NCBI GenBank assembly: GCA_001838165.1
Contig: KV835905.1
Span: forward strand, 6,092-37,268
Length of the DNA: 31,177 nt
Source of the DNA: Actinomyces sp. HMSC035G02
GTDB taxonomy: Bacteria; Actinomycetota; Actinomycetes; Actinomycetales; Actinomycetaceae
Direction of reading: 5' to 3'
The notes below the pieces were generated by a model. That model was not told the DNA's origin. It saw only the letters and a program-made list of their open reading frames with translations, and did not search any database. The position numbers and the translations under genes were made by a program. Positions 15,203 through 22,281 of the stretch are shown here, one piece after another. The stretch's first letter is position 1; each line of letters opens with the position of its first letter.

Positions 15203-16495
15203 TCAGCGCGAGGCCGAGTAGCGCACGCGCCCGGACACGATGGTTTCGACGACGCGACCGGCGCCGTGGCGGGCGACGGTGTCGATGGTCTCCACGATCG
15301 AGGTGACGGGCACGTCGACGACGCACATGTCGGCGACCGCGCCCGACTGGAGCTGACCGATGCGGTCGGGGCCGGTCGCCAGGCCCATTGCGGTGGCGCC
15401 TCCCAGGGTCGCGGCCTGCAGGAGGCGGCGTGCCAGGTCCTGGTCCTCGTACCCCTGGGATCGCGCCAGGTCGAAGAGGAGGGCGACGTCCTCGAGGAGG
15501 TCGAGGGAGGGGGAGGAGGACAGGGAGTCCGTGCCCACCGCGATCATATTGCCCTCGGTGAGGTAGGCGCCGATGGGCGGCGCGTCCAGGCCGATCACCC
15601 TGTTCGAGCGCGGGCACAGCGCCACTGCCGTCTGGCGGGCGCGCAGTCGCCGGCGGTCGTCGGCGCGCATGTACACGCCGTGGGCGACGTGGCAGTCGGG
15701 CCCGAGGACGCCCAGCTGATCGACGAACTGCGTGGAGGAGAAGCCGCCGCCGCGCGAGCGCATCGCCGTGAACGACGAGGAGTGCTCGCTCTTCCACAGG
15801 TCGGCGAGGTCGGTCGTGCGCGTCTCGGACCATTCGGCCTCGGAGTGGGATTCGCCCAGGTGAATGTGGATGCGCATGCCGCGGCGCCGGGCCATGTCGG
15901 GCAGGTCCAGCAGTGGCTCGGCGTCCAGGGAGTAGGGGGCGTGGGGGGAGATGCCCACGGCCGGAGGGGTCGGCATCGCGTCCAGAGACTCGGAGACTTC
16001 GCGTTCGCCGCGCGCCCGCCACTCTTCGTTCGACCAGCTCATGACCTCCCAGTAGGCGACGCCGTGCAGGCCCGCGTCGTGCAGGGCCGAGGCCGCGGCG
16101 GCGTCCGTCACCACGTCGGCGGCGGCGGTCGTGCCGCTCTCGAGGAGCAGGCGCGCGCCCGCGGCCGCGTCGCCTCCCCAGTCCAGGCCGCCCGCGTCGT
16201 AGACCTCGTCGAAGGCGCGCGCCCAACTGTCGAAACCGCGGTATTGTCCGGCTCCCACGGACGCCATGCCCGTGTACTGCAGGTGCGTGTGCGCATTGAC
16301 GAGGCCGGGGAGCAGCACACCCTCAAAGTGGCGTTCCGTGAAGGAAAGGCCGCGCTGCGTGAGCGTTTCGATGACCCAGTCGCGCGCGCCCACGTGCTCG
16401 ATGCGCCCGTCACGCACGGCGACAGCGCCGTCGAGGATCGAGGGGGCGGTGATCGGAATGACCATGCCGGCGGACCAGACGACCACGTCGCTCAT
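15203..16495 (-). CDS. Amidohydrolase, SAH/MTA- or aminofutalosine-deaminase-like
   Basis: A 430-residue metal-dependent deaminase of the ATZ/TRZ (cytosine deaminase-like) group. Metal and catalytic residues: His69 and His71 in NAHTHL, His185 in SPHAPYS, His212 and Glu215 in HLGES, His272 in AHGVY, and Asp323 in GTDSLSSSPSLDL. The tail returns to the small beta domain (GAVADMCVVDV). Enzymes of this type deaminate the adenine ring of S-adenosylhomocysteine, methylthioadenosine or aminofutalosine, or hydrolyse related heterocycles. The SAH-hydrolase-like gene just upstream on the same strand, with an 83-nt gap, favours an adenosyl compound; that is inference. GAAAGG lies 6 nt before the ATG. 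Confidence 0.85.
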   Translation of the reverse strand: MSDVVVWSAGMVIPITAPSILDGAVAVRDGRIEHVGARDWVIETLTQRGLSFTERHFEGVLLPGLVNAHTHLQYTGMASVGAGQYRGFDSWARAFDEVYDAGGLDWGGDAAAGARLLLESGTTAAADVVTDAAAASALHDAGLHGVAYWEVMSWSNEEWRARGEREVSESLDAMPTPPAVGISPHAPYSLDAEPLLDLPDMARRRGMRIHIHLGESHSEAEWSETRTTDLADLWKSEHSSSFTAMRSRGGGFSSTQFVDQLGVLGPDCHVAHGVYMRADDRRRLRARQTAVALCPRSNRVIGLDAPPIGAYLTEGNMIAVGTDSLSSSPSLDLLEDVALLFDLARSQGYEDQDLARRLLQAATLGGATAMGLATGPDRIGQLQSGAVADMCVVDVPVTSIVETIDTVARHGAGRVVETIVSGRVRYSASR

Positions 16496-16578
16496 GGGGG
16501 GCCTTTCAGTGGGGGACGCTGACTAACAGTGTAGAAGTGGGGTGGGCGCACCTGCCCGCCGGTGGGCGTGAGCTGCGA

Positions 16579-18045
16579 CTACGACAGGGCCAGCGCGCTC
16601 AGGGCCGCTGCGGCCACCGCGTCGTCGGCTTCGCGCGGCAGGTCGTGCAGGCCGGGGGATAGCTCGCCTGCGCGGGTCAGGAGCTCTCGCAGGGACGCCA
16701 GCTGCACGCCGAAGCTCATGTCCATGATCTCGATGGGGTTCCCCTCGCCCGCCGTGTAGTTGATCCCCTCGCCGCGCTCAAGGATGCGCAGGGTCTTACC
16801 GGAGGGGCTGGTGAGGGTCTGCACGTGGGGATCGCCCGACTCAGCCATGACCCAGGACGCGGCCACGGCCTCGTCAATGGATACTTCCCCGTTGACCCCG
16901 CCGGCGACCGTGACGATCGCACCACCCGGCGCCGCCTCCAGCGCGCTCAGCGGGATCGTCGAGCGCTCGCCGGTCGCGGAGATCAGCATGCCGGCGCTCG
17001 CAGCGGCCTCTTCCAGCGAGGCCACGGCGAACCCGTCCATCGACGCCTGCAGGGCGCGGACGGGATCTAGCTCCACGACGGTCACGCGTGCGCCGAGCGC
17101 GGCGCCGAAGCGCGCGCAGCCGCGGCCCACGTCGCCGTAGCCGATGACGACGACGCTTATCCCCGCCATGGGCGCGCCGACGCCGCGCGGGTCAATGAGA
17201 TCGAGGATCGTCGTCCAGCACGACTGACCCGTCCCGTAGGCGTTGTCGAACAGGGTCTTGGACCGCGCGTCGTTCGAGGCCAGGACCGGAATGCGCAGGT
17301 CGAAAGAACGCAGGGGGCGCAGCCCCGAGGTGGTCTCCTCCGCCGCGCCGACCAGCGCGTCCAGGACGCCGGGGCAGGCAACCGTATCGTGGGCCAGGCG
17401 GATCAGGTGCGAGCCGTCGTCCAGGAGGAATTCGCTGCGCTGGGCCAAAAACTCGCGCGCGAGCTCCCACTCGCGCTCGCGGGAGGCGCTCGAATCCGCG
17501 AACACGGGGATTCCGACCTCGCGCAGGCGGGCCGCGACGTCCTCGCGGGTTTCGGAGGCCCAGCCGAAGACGCTCACGCGCGCTCCGGCCTCGGCGAGCA
17601 TGAGGGCCAGCGCCGCGGTCTTCGGCTCCAGGACGAGGGAAAGCCCCACGCTCCGGCCCGCAACCAGGGGAGCGAGCGTGCGGGCCGCGGCCTCGGTGAC
17701 GGGCATGTGGGCGCGCGCCCACTCGATGCGCGCCTCGTCGCCGGGGCCCGTGATCGTGCGCCCGTCGGGGGCGATGACCGCGCGGAATGCGCCTCCGGGC
17801 GCCAGGACCGTGATCGCCCCGGGCCTGGGGGCCGCGTCCTCCTCGAGCGCGAAGACGACCGGGGGCGAGGCCGGGGTCCCTTCGGCCTCGGAAATCGGGC
17901 GCACGTGGGCTCCGAACGCGCGCAGCAGGGCGGCCAGCGTCGGGTCATCCGTCGCGAAGGAACGCCCCGCGATGAGCATGTTCGTGGCCCGCGCATAGGC
18001 GCGTAGCAGCAGCTGGGCGGCGAGGGGATCCAGGGCGGGGGTCAT
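16579..18045 (-). CDS. Divergent S-adenosylhomocysteinase-like NAD-binding protein
   Basis: A 488-residue member of the AHCY family, closest in style to the Thermotoga/archaeal type that lacks the C-terminal PDHYRY. Retained: EETTSGLRPL (236-245), the NDARSKTLFDNAYGTGQS stretch with Lys263 and Asp267-Asn268, the Rossmann motif GYGDVGRG at 302-309, and GEGNPIEIMDMSF at 433-445. The usual catalytic histidines appear replaced: the SIHLE-type His is Val138, the AGHF-type His is Gly383, and the GHP-type His is Asn436. The DDGGDL loop reads DDGSHL. It may therefore act on a different nucleoside thioether, or not be a hydrolase. Alignment is by eye from memory. Leaderless promoter upstream. Confidence 0.8.
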   Translation of the reverse strand: MTPALDPLAAQLLLRAYARATNMLIAGRSFATDDPTLAALLRAFGAHVRPISEAEGTPASPPVVFALEEDAAPRPGAITVLAPGGAFRAVIAPDGRTITGPGDEARIEWARAHMPVTEAAARTLAPLVAGRSVGLSLVLEPKTAALALMLAEAGARVSVFGWASETREDVAARLREVGIPVFADSSASREREWELAREFLAQRSEFLLDDGSHLIRLAHDTVACPGVLDALVGAAEETTSGLRPLRSFDLRIPVLASNDARSKTLFDNAYGTGQSCWTTILDLIDPRGVGAPMAGISVVVIGYGDVGRGCARFGAALGARVTVVELDPVRALQASMDGFAVASLEEAAASAGMLISATGERSTIPLSALEAAPGGAIVTVAGGVNGEVSIDEAVAASWVMAESGDPHVQTLTSPSGKTLRILERGEGINYTAGEGNPIEIMDMSFGVQLASLRELLTRAGELSPGLHDLPREADDAVAAAALSALALS

Positions 18046-18051
18046 GCGTCA

Positions 18052-18057
18052 AAAGTA
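18052..18057 (-). promoter_or_regulatory. Leaderless -10 box of the AHCY-like gene
   Basis: TACTTT on the minus strand, 6 nt (TGACGC) before the ATG at 18045. Confidence 0.5.
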
Positions 18058-18115
18058 GCAACTGTGGTATCTGTGCGTCCCTGCGAGGGTGCGTGCGGCC
18101 CCTCGTGGGTATGCA

Positions 18116-18147
18116 AAAGGGACCGGGCCCTGCGGCCCAGCCCCTTT
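18116..18147 (-). terminator. Terminator after helical protein 2
   Basis: AAAGGG-acc-GGGCC pairs with GGCCC-ag-CCCTTT around a short loop, with an internal bulge; on the minus strand the stem is followed by TTGCAT. It lies 8 nt after the stop at 18155 and in front of the AHCY-like promoter. Confidence 0.75.
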
Positions 18148-18154
18148 CGTCAGA

Positions 18155-18379
18155 TCACTTGCCGAGCTTGTCCTTGGCCTCGTCGGCAACCTCGCTCGCC
18201 TTGTCCTTGGCTTCCTCGGCCTTGTCCTGGGCTGCGTGGGCGGCTTCCTTGGCCTTGTCCTTGGCCTCGCCAGCCAGCTCGGTGAGCTTGTCCTTGGCTT
18301 CCTCGGCCTTTTCCTTGGCCGCGTCGACGACCTTCTCGAGGCCTTCTTCAGCCTGCTTCTTCAGATCTTCCAGACCCAT
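18155..18379 (-). CDS. Short charged helical protein, paralog 2 (74 aa)
   Basis: Starts MGLEDLKKQAEEGLEKVVDA, like paralog 1, then runs through KEKAEEAKDKL, TELAGEAKDKAKEAA, QDKAEEAKDKASEVADEAKDKLGK. The AxDKAxEA-type 11-residue repeat is that of LEA-like and apolipoprotein-like amphipathic helices. No Cys, Pro or membrane segment; one uninterrupted helix is expected. AAGGAGAACACC precedes the ATG. It is monocistronic between its own promoter/leader hairpin and terminator, and divergent from the LolD/FtsX-type transporter. Possible roles (stress protection, membrane surface binding) are inference from composition only. Confidence 0.85.
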   Translation of the reverse strand: MGLEDLKKQAEEGLEKVVDAAKEKAEEAKDKLTELAGEAKDKAKEAAHAAQDKAEEAKDKASEVADEAKDKLGK

Positions 18380-18400
18380 GGTGTTCTCCTTGGAGTAGTG

Positions 18401-18436
18401 CCGTTCCGACAGTCAGAACGGATACAACTGATCCTA
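18401..18436 (-). promoter_or_regulatory. Promoter and 5' hairpin of helical protein 2
   Basis: Minus strand: TAGGAT (18436 down to 18431) as -10, then a hairpin CCGTTC / GAACGG with 9-nt loop (18421 down to 18401) at the predicted mRNA start. The -10 lies 57 nt from the ATG. Confidence 0.6.
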
Positions 18437-18622
18437 TTGGTCTTGCGTCCATGTGGCCCGAGGTGCGGGAACACAGTCCCGCATGCTGGCGTCTGCGGGT
18501 GGATCAGTGCCGTGGAAGTGGGTGAATTCCGCCATCTTCGCGGATACGTCGGGGGACTCTCAGGGGTTAACCAGGGCAGCCCCTCATGGAAGTGAGATGT
18601 GCCTCGGGAATAACGTGGAGGC

Positions 18623-19348
18623 ATGACAGAGAACAACGCGGGCCTGGTGACCCGAGCACTGACGAAGACATACATGCGCGGGAATACTCCCGTCCACGCC
18701 CTGGCGGGCGTCGACCTGACCCTCCCGCAGGGCACGCAGGTGGCGATCATGGGCCCCTCGGGCTCCGGTAAGACCACGCTCCTGCACTGCCTCGCGGGTG
18801 TGCTGCGCCCCAGCTCAGGGTCGATCACCCTGGACGGCGAAGAGATGACGACCATGTCGGAGCGCGTGCTCTCTGACCTGCGCCTGCGTCGCTTCGGCTT
18901 CGTCTTCCAGGATGGCCAGCTCCTGCCCGAGCTGCCCACGGAAGAAAACATTGCGATGCCCCTCATGCTCGCGGGCACGCCCAAATCGCAGGCCATCGCC
19001 CGCGCACGCGAGATCCTGACGAACCTCGGCCTCGACGGCGCCGGCCCCTACCGCCCCGGCCAACTCTCGGGAGGCCAGGCCCAGCGCGTCGCGATCGGCC
19101 GCGCGCTCGCCACCAACCCCTCGGTGATCTTCGCGGATGAGCCCACGGGTGCCCTCGACCAGGCGACCGGCGGCGAGGTCATGTCCCTCCTGACGAGCGC
19201 CTGCGCCTCCACGGGTGCCTCCCTCGTCCTCGTCACCCACGACCCGGCTGTTGCCGCGCGCCTGCCGCACACGATCCACGTGCGCGACGGTCGCGTCTCC
19301 CTCGAGGCCCGAGGCAGTGGCACCGCCAGCCAGGGGGCGGCCCGATGA
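18623..19348 (+). CDS. ABC exporter ATPase (LolD/MacB/FtsE-like)
   Basis: A 241-residue ATPase. Walker A GPSGSGKTT, Q-loop FVFQDGQLLPELP, signature LSGGQAQR, Walker B VIFADEPTGALD, H-loop VTHDPAVAA. The EPTGALD phrase is typical of ATPases working with FtsX-fold permeases (lipoprotein release, antimicrobial peptide or lantibiotic export, cell-envelope remodelling). GTGGAGGC precedes the ATG. Its stop overlaps the permease start (ATGA), so the two form one exporter. No sensor gene lies next to it. Confidence 0.93.
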   Translation: MTENNAGLVTRALTKTYMRGNTPVHALAGVDLTLPQGTQVAIMGPSGSGKTTLLHCLAGVLRPSSGSITLDGEEMTTMSERVLSDLRLRRFGFVFQDGQLLPELPTEENIAMPLMLAGTPKSQAIARAREILTNLGLDGAGPYRPGQLSGGQAQRVAIGRALATNPSVIFADEPTGALDQATGGEVMSLLTSACASTGASLVLVTHDPAVAARLPHTIHVRDGRVSLEARGSGTASQGAAR

Positions 19349-20712
19349 GCGCGGTGCGTACCGCCGCCGGGGCGCTCCTGCGGTCGCGCGACCGGGCGAC
19401 GTCCGTCCTCACGGTCGCGGCCTTCGCGCTCCCGCACGCGTTCCTGCTCGCGGTCACGGGCGGCGTCATGGCCTTCGGCGCGAGAGCCGCCGTCGCCGCC
19501 ACGTCCGCCACGGCCGACGACCCCTCAAGCCTCGACGGGATGGCGTCCTTCTACGTGATGCTTGCGTACTTCGCGGCGACCCTGCTCGTCGTCCCCATCA
19601 TCTCGATGGGGGCAGCGGCCGCGCGCCTGGGCATGAGCAGGCGCGAGCGCGACCTCGCGGTCCTGCGCCTCGTCGGCCTCGCGCCGGGCAAGACGAAGCT
19701 CGCCTGCATCCTCGAAACCTGCGTGTTCGCGGTTGTCGGCGTTATCGTCGGCTCGATCCTGTACGCCGTCACGCTGCCCGCGTGGGGCGCCCTGTCCTTC
19801 CAGGGCCGCCCAATGGGGGTCGGCGAGATGTGGGTGGGGGTCGTGGCCCTCCTCGTCGAGGGGCTCGCCATGATCCTCCTGGCCGCCCTGTCCTCGTGGC
19901 TGGCCATGCGCAAGGTCGCGATCACGCCCCTGGGCGTCGCGCGCCGCACGCAGGCGGGCCGCGTGAGCGCGGTCGGCCCCGTCCTCGGGCTGGTCCTCCT
20001 CGTGGTGTGGCTGAGCGTCGGCACGTTCGCGATGAACCTGGGAACCGCGATTGGCATGGCCGTGTTCATGGGCTTCATGGGCGCGATCTTCCTGGTCGTC
20101 AACCTGGTGGGCGTGTGGTCGATCAGCCTCATGGGTCGCATCATGGCCCGGGCCTCGCGCAGCCCCCAGATGATGGTGGCCGGGCGCCGAATGGCCGACG
20201 ATCCGCGCGCCGTGTGGCGCTCCTTCGGGGCCGTGGCCCTCGTCGGGTTCCTCGTGGGCATCATGTATCCGGCTGCCTCCGCGATCTCGATGAGCGGGGA
20301 TTCTACGGACGAGGTCGCGCTCATCGTCATCGGCGACATCAACAGGGGCATGCTGCTGACCTTCGCGATCACCCTCGCCCTGGGCGCCGTGTCGACCGCT
20401 GTCAACCAGTCGATCCGCGTCCTCGACTCCGCCGACCAGGTGCGCGCCCTGTCCTACATGGGGTCGCCGCGCGGCTTCATGGATCGCAGCCGCCGCCTCG
20501 AGGTCGCGATCCCCGCGTTCGTGATGATCGTCGGCTCGATGCTGCTCGGCATGGTGTTCATGTCACCGATGCTCGCGGCGGGCGCCGGAAAGGGCTTCCT
20601 CATTGCGCTCGCCTCGGCGATCGTCGGCGTTGTTCTCATCGTCGTTGCCTCCGAGGCGACCGTCCCCCTGCGCCGTCGGATCCTGGCGGGCGTGCGCGAG
20701 GGACGGGAGTAG
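19345..20712 (+). CDS. FtsX-like ABC permease
   Basis: A 455-residue membrane protein with about eight membrane segments and only short extracytoplasmic parts. The FtsX core is visible as SMGAAAARLGMSRRERDLAV, then LRLVGLAPGKTKLACILE, with a second weak copy LDSADQVRALSYMGSPRGF near the C-terminus, so it is a duplicated FtsX-fold permease that may work without a second subunit. It lacks the large periplasmic domain of MacB. It pairs with the overlapping ATPase. Substrate unknown; peptide or lipid export are the usual roles. Confidence 0.88.
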   Translation: MSAVRTAAGALLRSRDRATSVLTVAAFALPHAFLLAVTGGVMAFGARAAVAATSATADDPSSLDGMASFYVMLAYFAATLLVVPIISMGAAAARLGMSRRERDLAVLRLVGLAPGKTKLACILETCVFAVVGVIVGSILYAVTLPAWGALSFQGRPMGVGEMWVGVVALLVEGLAMILLAALSSWLAMRKVAITPLGVARRTQAGRVSAVGPVLGLVLLVVWLSVGTFAMNLGTAIGMAVFMGFMGAIFLVVNLVGVWSISLMGRIMARASRSPQMMVAGRRMADDPRAVWRSFGAVALVGFLVGIMYPAASAISMSGDSTDEVALIVIGDINRGMLLTFAITLALGAVSTAVNQSIRVLDSADQVRALSYMGSPRGFMDRSRRLEVAIPAFVMIVGSMLLGMVFMSPMLAAGAGKGFLIALASAIVGVVLIVVASEATVPLRRRILAGVREGRE

Positions 20713-20784
20713 AGCGTTCGTCGCCAGTCGCGTGGTCTGAGCTACGGGGGAATGTAAAACCGTCGGGGGCGCGAGTGCATGGAG

Positions 20785-20816
20785 AAGGGGGGCGAACCTC
20801 TTGGTTCGCCCCCCTT
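20785..20816. terminator. Bidirectional terminator between permease and helical protein 3
   Basis: A perfect 14-bp stem (20785-20798 with 20803-20816) and TCTT loop, with TTTT on the plus side. It serves the exporter operon (+) and the convergent helical-protein gene (-), whose stop is 9 nt away. Confidence 0.9.
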
Positions 20817-20824
20817 TTGGTGGC

Positions 20825-21037
20825 TCACTTCTCGAGCTTGTCCTTGACGTCCTCTGCCTTGTCCTTGGCGTCCTCGGCGATCTCCTCTGCCTTGTCCTTG
20901 GCGTCTTCTGCCTTGTCCTTGGCCTCGCCAGCGAGCTCGGCGAGCTTGTCCTTGGCTTCTTCAGCCTTCTCCTTGGCCGCGTCAACGACCTTCTCGAAGC
21001 CTTCTTCAGCCTTCTTGGCCAGATCTTCCAGACTCAT
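20825..21037 (-). CDS. Short charged helical protein, paralog 3 (70 aa)
   Basis: Starts MSLEDLAKKAEEGFEKVVDA, then KEKAEEAKDKLAELAGEAKD and repeated KAEDAKDKAEEIAEDAKDKA-type units to KDKLEK. About half the sequence is Lys, Glu and Asp. The first 40 residues are nearly identical to paralog 2. The ATG at 21037 follows GGAGAGAAAC; an upstream in-frame start at 21115 would run through the leader hairpin and promoter. With paralog 2 it brackets the ABC exporter operon. Monocistronic; function unknown. Confidence 0.85.
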   Translation of the reverse strand: MSLEDLAKKAEEGFEKVVDAAKEKAEEAKDKLAELAGEAKDKAEDAKDKAEEIAEDAKDKAEDVKDKLEK

Positions 21038-21059
21038 GTTTCTCTCCTCGAAGTAGGGT

Positions 21060-21090
21060 CGTTCGATGCTTTGCGAACGTGACCAGCCTA
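21060..21090 (-). promoter_or_regulatory. Promoter and 5' hairpin of helical protein 3
   Basis: Minus strand: TAGGCT (21090 down to 21085) as -10, then CGTTCG / CGAACG with 8-nt loop (21079 down to 21060). The -10 lies 53 nt from the ATG, the same spacing class as in the other two paralogs. Confidence 0.6.
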
Positions 21091-21212
21091 ACATGTTACG
21101 TGGCGGGCAGCTCATTTATGAGGGGGTGCAAGCCGGTTGTTGATTCGCGGCTCCGATCAAATTGTTTGAAATTAAAGAAATTAAACGTATGTGATGCGCG
21201 CCTCATGAGTGC

Positions 21213-21218
21213 TAGGAT
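21213..21218 (+). promoter_or_regulatory. Possible -10 box before the 21255 frame
   Basis: TAGGAT in GTGCTAGGATTGCGG, downstream of an AT-rich patch (21140-21190). It would give a leader of about 30 nt with GGAGA before the GTG at 21255. Confidence 0.35.
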
Positions 21219-21254
21219 TGCGGCATTCACACCGCACACGTCGATGGAGACATC

Positions 21255-21542
21255 GTGTACCGCTCGCCTTCTCAGTACTCGCACGCGGAGGGGGTCGGTG
21301 GGGCCGCGCGAGGAGCGCAGGTCACCAGGCCGGCCGCGCGTCGCCGGCGCCCCGCGCCGCCCTCGTATCCGCCTGTCGTGCGCCCGAGCATGCGCGCGCG
21401 AGCCGAGCTTGATGAGGAGATCTTCTCCCTGTCGGCCTCGACCCGATCGTCACTGTCCATGGGTGCGCGGCGCTTGTCGCTGCTCGGTGCCCTCGTGGCC
21501 GTGCTGGCCCCCGCTGCGGCTGCGCTATGGTGGTGGTTCTGA
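21255..21542 (+). CDS. Possible small tail-anchored membrane protein (95 aa)
   Basis: GTG start preceded by TGGAGACATC. The first ~45 residues are rich in Arg, Pro and Ala (AARRRRPAPPSYPPVV), and the C-terminus is a single hydrophobic segment (SLLGALVAVLAPAAAALWWWF) ending the protein, as in a tail-anchored protein. I do not recognise a family. The last codons double as the promoter region of the next gene. A degraded relative of its 3' end lies at 22151-22261, showing it belongs to a duplicated unit. The frame might still be accidental. Confidence 0.45.
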   Translation: MYRSPSQYSHAEGVGGAARGAQVTRPAARRRRPAPPSYPPVVRPSMRARAELDEEIFSLSASTRSSLSMGARRLSLLGALVAVLAPAAAALWWWF

Positions 21543-21573
21543 GCCAACCCCGGTGGGCAGCGAAAGGGCTGAT
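21526..21573 (+). promoter_or_regulatory. Promoter and leader of first array gene (duplicated segment)
   Basis: TATGGT (21526-21531) as -10, then TGGTTCTGAGCC, CCCCGGTGGGCAGCGAAAGG and the ATG at 21574; GAAAGG is the ribosome site. The same segment recurs before 22814 (GCGCTATGGTGGTG, then GCGGGCAGTGAAAGG) and, degraded, at 22211-22250. Confidence 0.5.
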
Positions 21574-22150
21574 ATGAGTGGCAACGAGGCAGTGAGAGGC
21601 GTTGAGGGTGACTCTGCGCAGGGTAGTGCTCGCATCTCGGCCGACGAGAGTCAGAATCCTCAGCTGCGAGGCGGGCACCGCGCCCGCAGAAGAAATAAGC
21701 TGGGCTGCGACGTGCGCGAAGGTTGGCCTGGTGCTCACTGTTATTCCCGTGTTGGTTGGGCTTGGCCTGAATGCAGCACAGAGGGCATTTGGTAGCGACT
21801 TCATGCCCTGGGAGGGCTTGCTCCTCCCACTCTTCGTGCTTCCGATAGTCGGCATCATTCTGCTGATTCAATCGGCGGCTCTGGCCATCGATGAGAGGAT
21901 AACGAGGGGGCGCGACGGGAACATTGTGCGCTTCTGCGTCATTCTGGGATTTGTTCTCCTCGGAAGTGTGGTCTACTTGCCGCTGTTAGCTGAACTGATA
22001 GATTTCGTCAGCGGTCAGCCGAATGGCATGAGCGGTTGGAGCGGCCTCTTCGCCATGCTCTACGTGGCTCCATTCAGTCTTCTTGCCTTCCTGTACGCCT
22101 TCTTTGCGAAGCTCCCCGAGTGGGAAGAGGAGAGAAAACGGGGACGCTAA
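21574..22150 (+). pseudogene. Array membrane protein, apparently frameshifted
   Basis: The ribosome site and ATG at 21574 begin a hydrophilic tail (MSGNEAVRGVEGDSAQGSAR, then RRRNKLGCD) like other members. The hydrophobic part (CAKVGLVLTVIPVLVGLGLN, then FMPWEGLLLPLF and later VRFCVILGFVLLGSVVY) lies in the next frame, open from 21602 to 22150. The switch must fall around 21690-21720. Either a single-base indel has broken the gene, or the second frame uses its own start. It has about four membrane segments. The C-terminal half is nearly the same as in the 22282 gene. Confidence 0.6.
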
Positions 22151-22261
22151 CGGTTGTTGTTCCCGCGCGCCGTGGCCCTGATAGCCGCCGTGACGCTCGT
22201 TCCGGCCATTGTGCTAGGGTGCTGGTTCTGGGGTGCCCCGGTGTGCTCTCGAATGGAATAG
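22151..22261 (+). pseudogene. Degraded copy of the 21255-gene 3' end and following promoter
   Basis: In frame, these bases read RLLFPRAVALIAAVTLVPAI, then VLGCWFWGAP and a stop. This parallels the C-terminal RRLSLLGALVAVLAPAAAAL, WWWF of the 21255 frame. The DNA TGCTAGGGTGCTGGTTCTG parallels CGCTATGGTGGTGGTTCTG. I read it as a leftover of tandem duplication carrying the TAGGGT promoter of the 22282 gene. Confidence 0.45.
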
Positions 22262-22281
22262 AAGGCCGTTGAAGCGGCTTC

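Noticed and set aside
15150..16226. Upstream extension of the cupin_5 frame
   Set aside because: It runs antisense-free but out of frame through the amidohydrolase gene and is Arg/Gly-rich; family similarity starts at the ATG at 15149.
21079..21795. Single 238-codon frame through 21079-21795
   Set aside because: Only the part from the ATG at 21574 looks like an array tail; the upstream portion crosses promoter-like DNA and the downstream end (WPECSTEGIW) is the frameshifted reading of a membrane segment.
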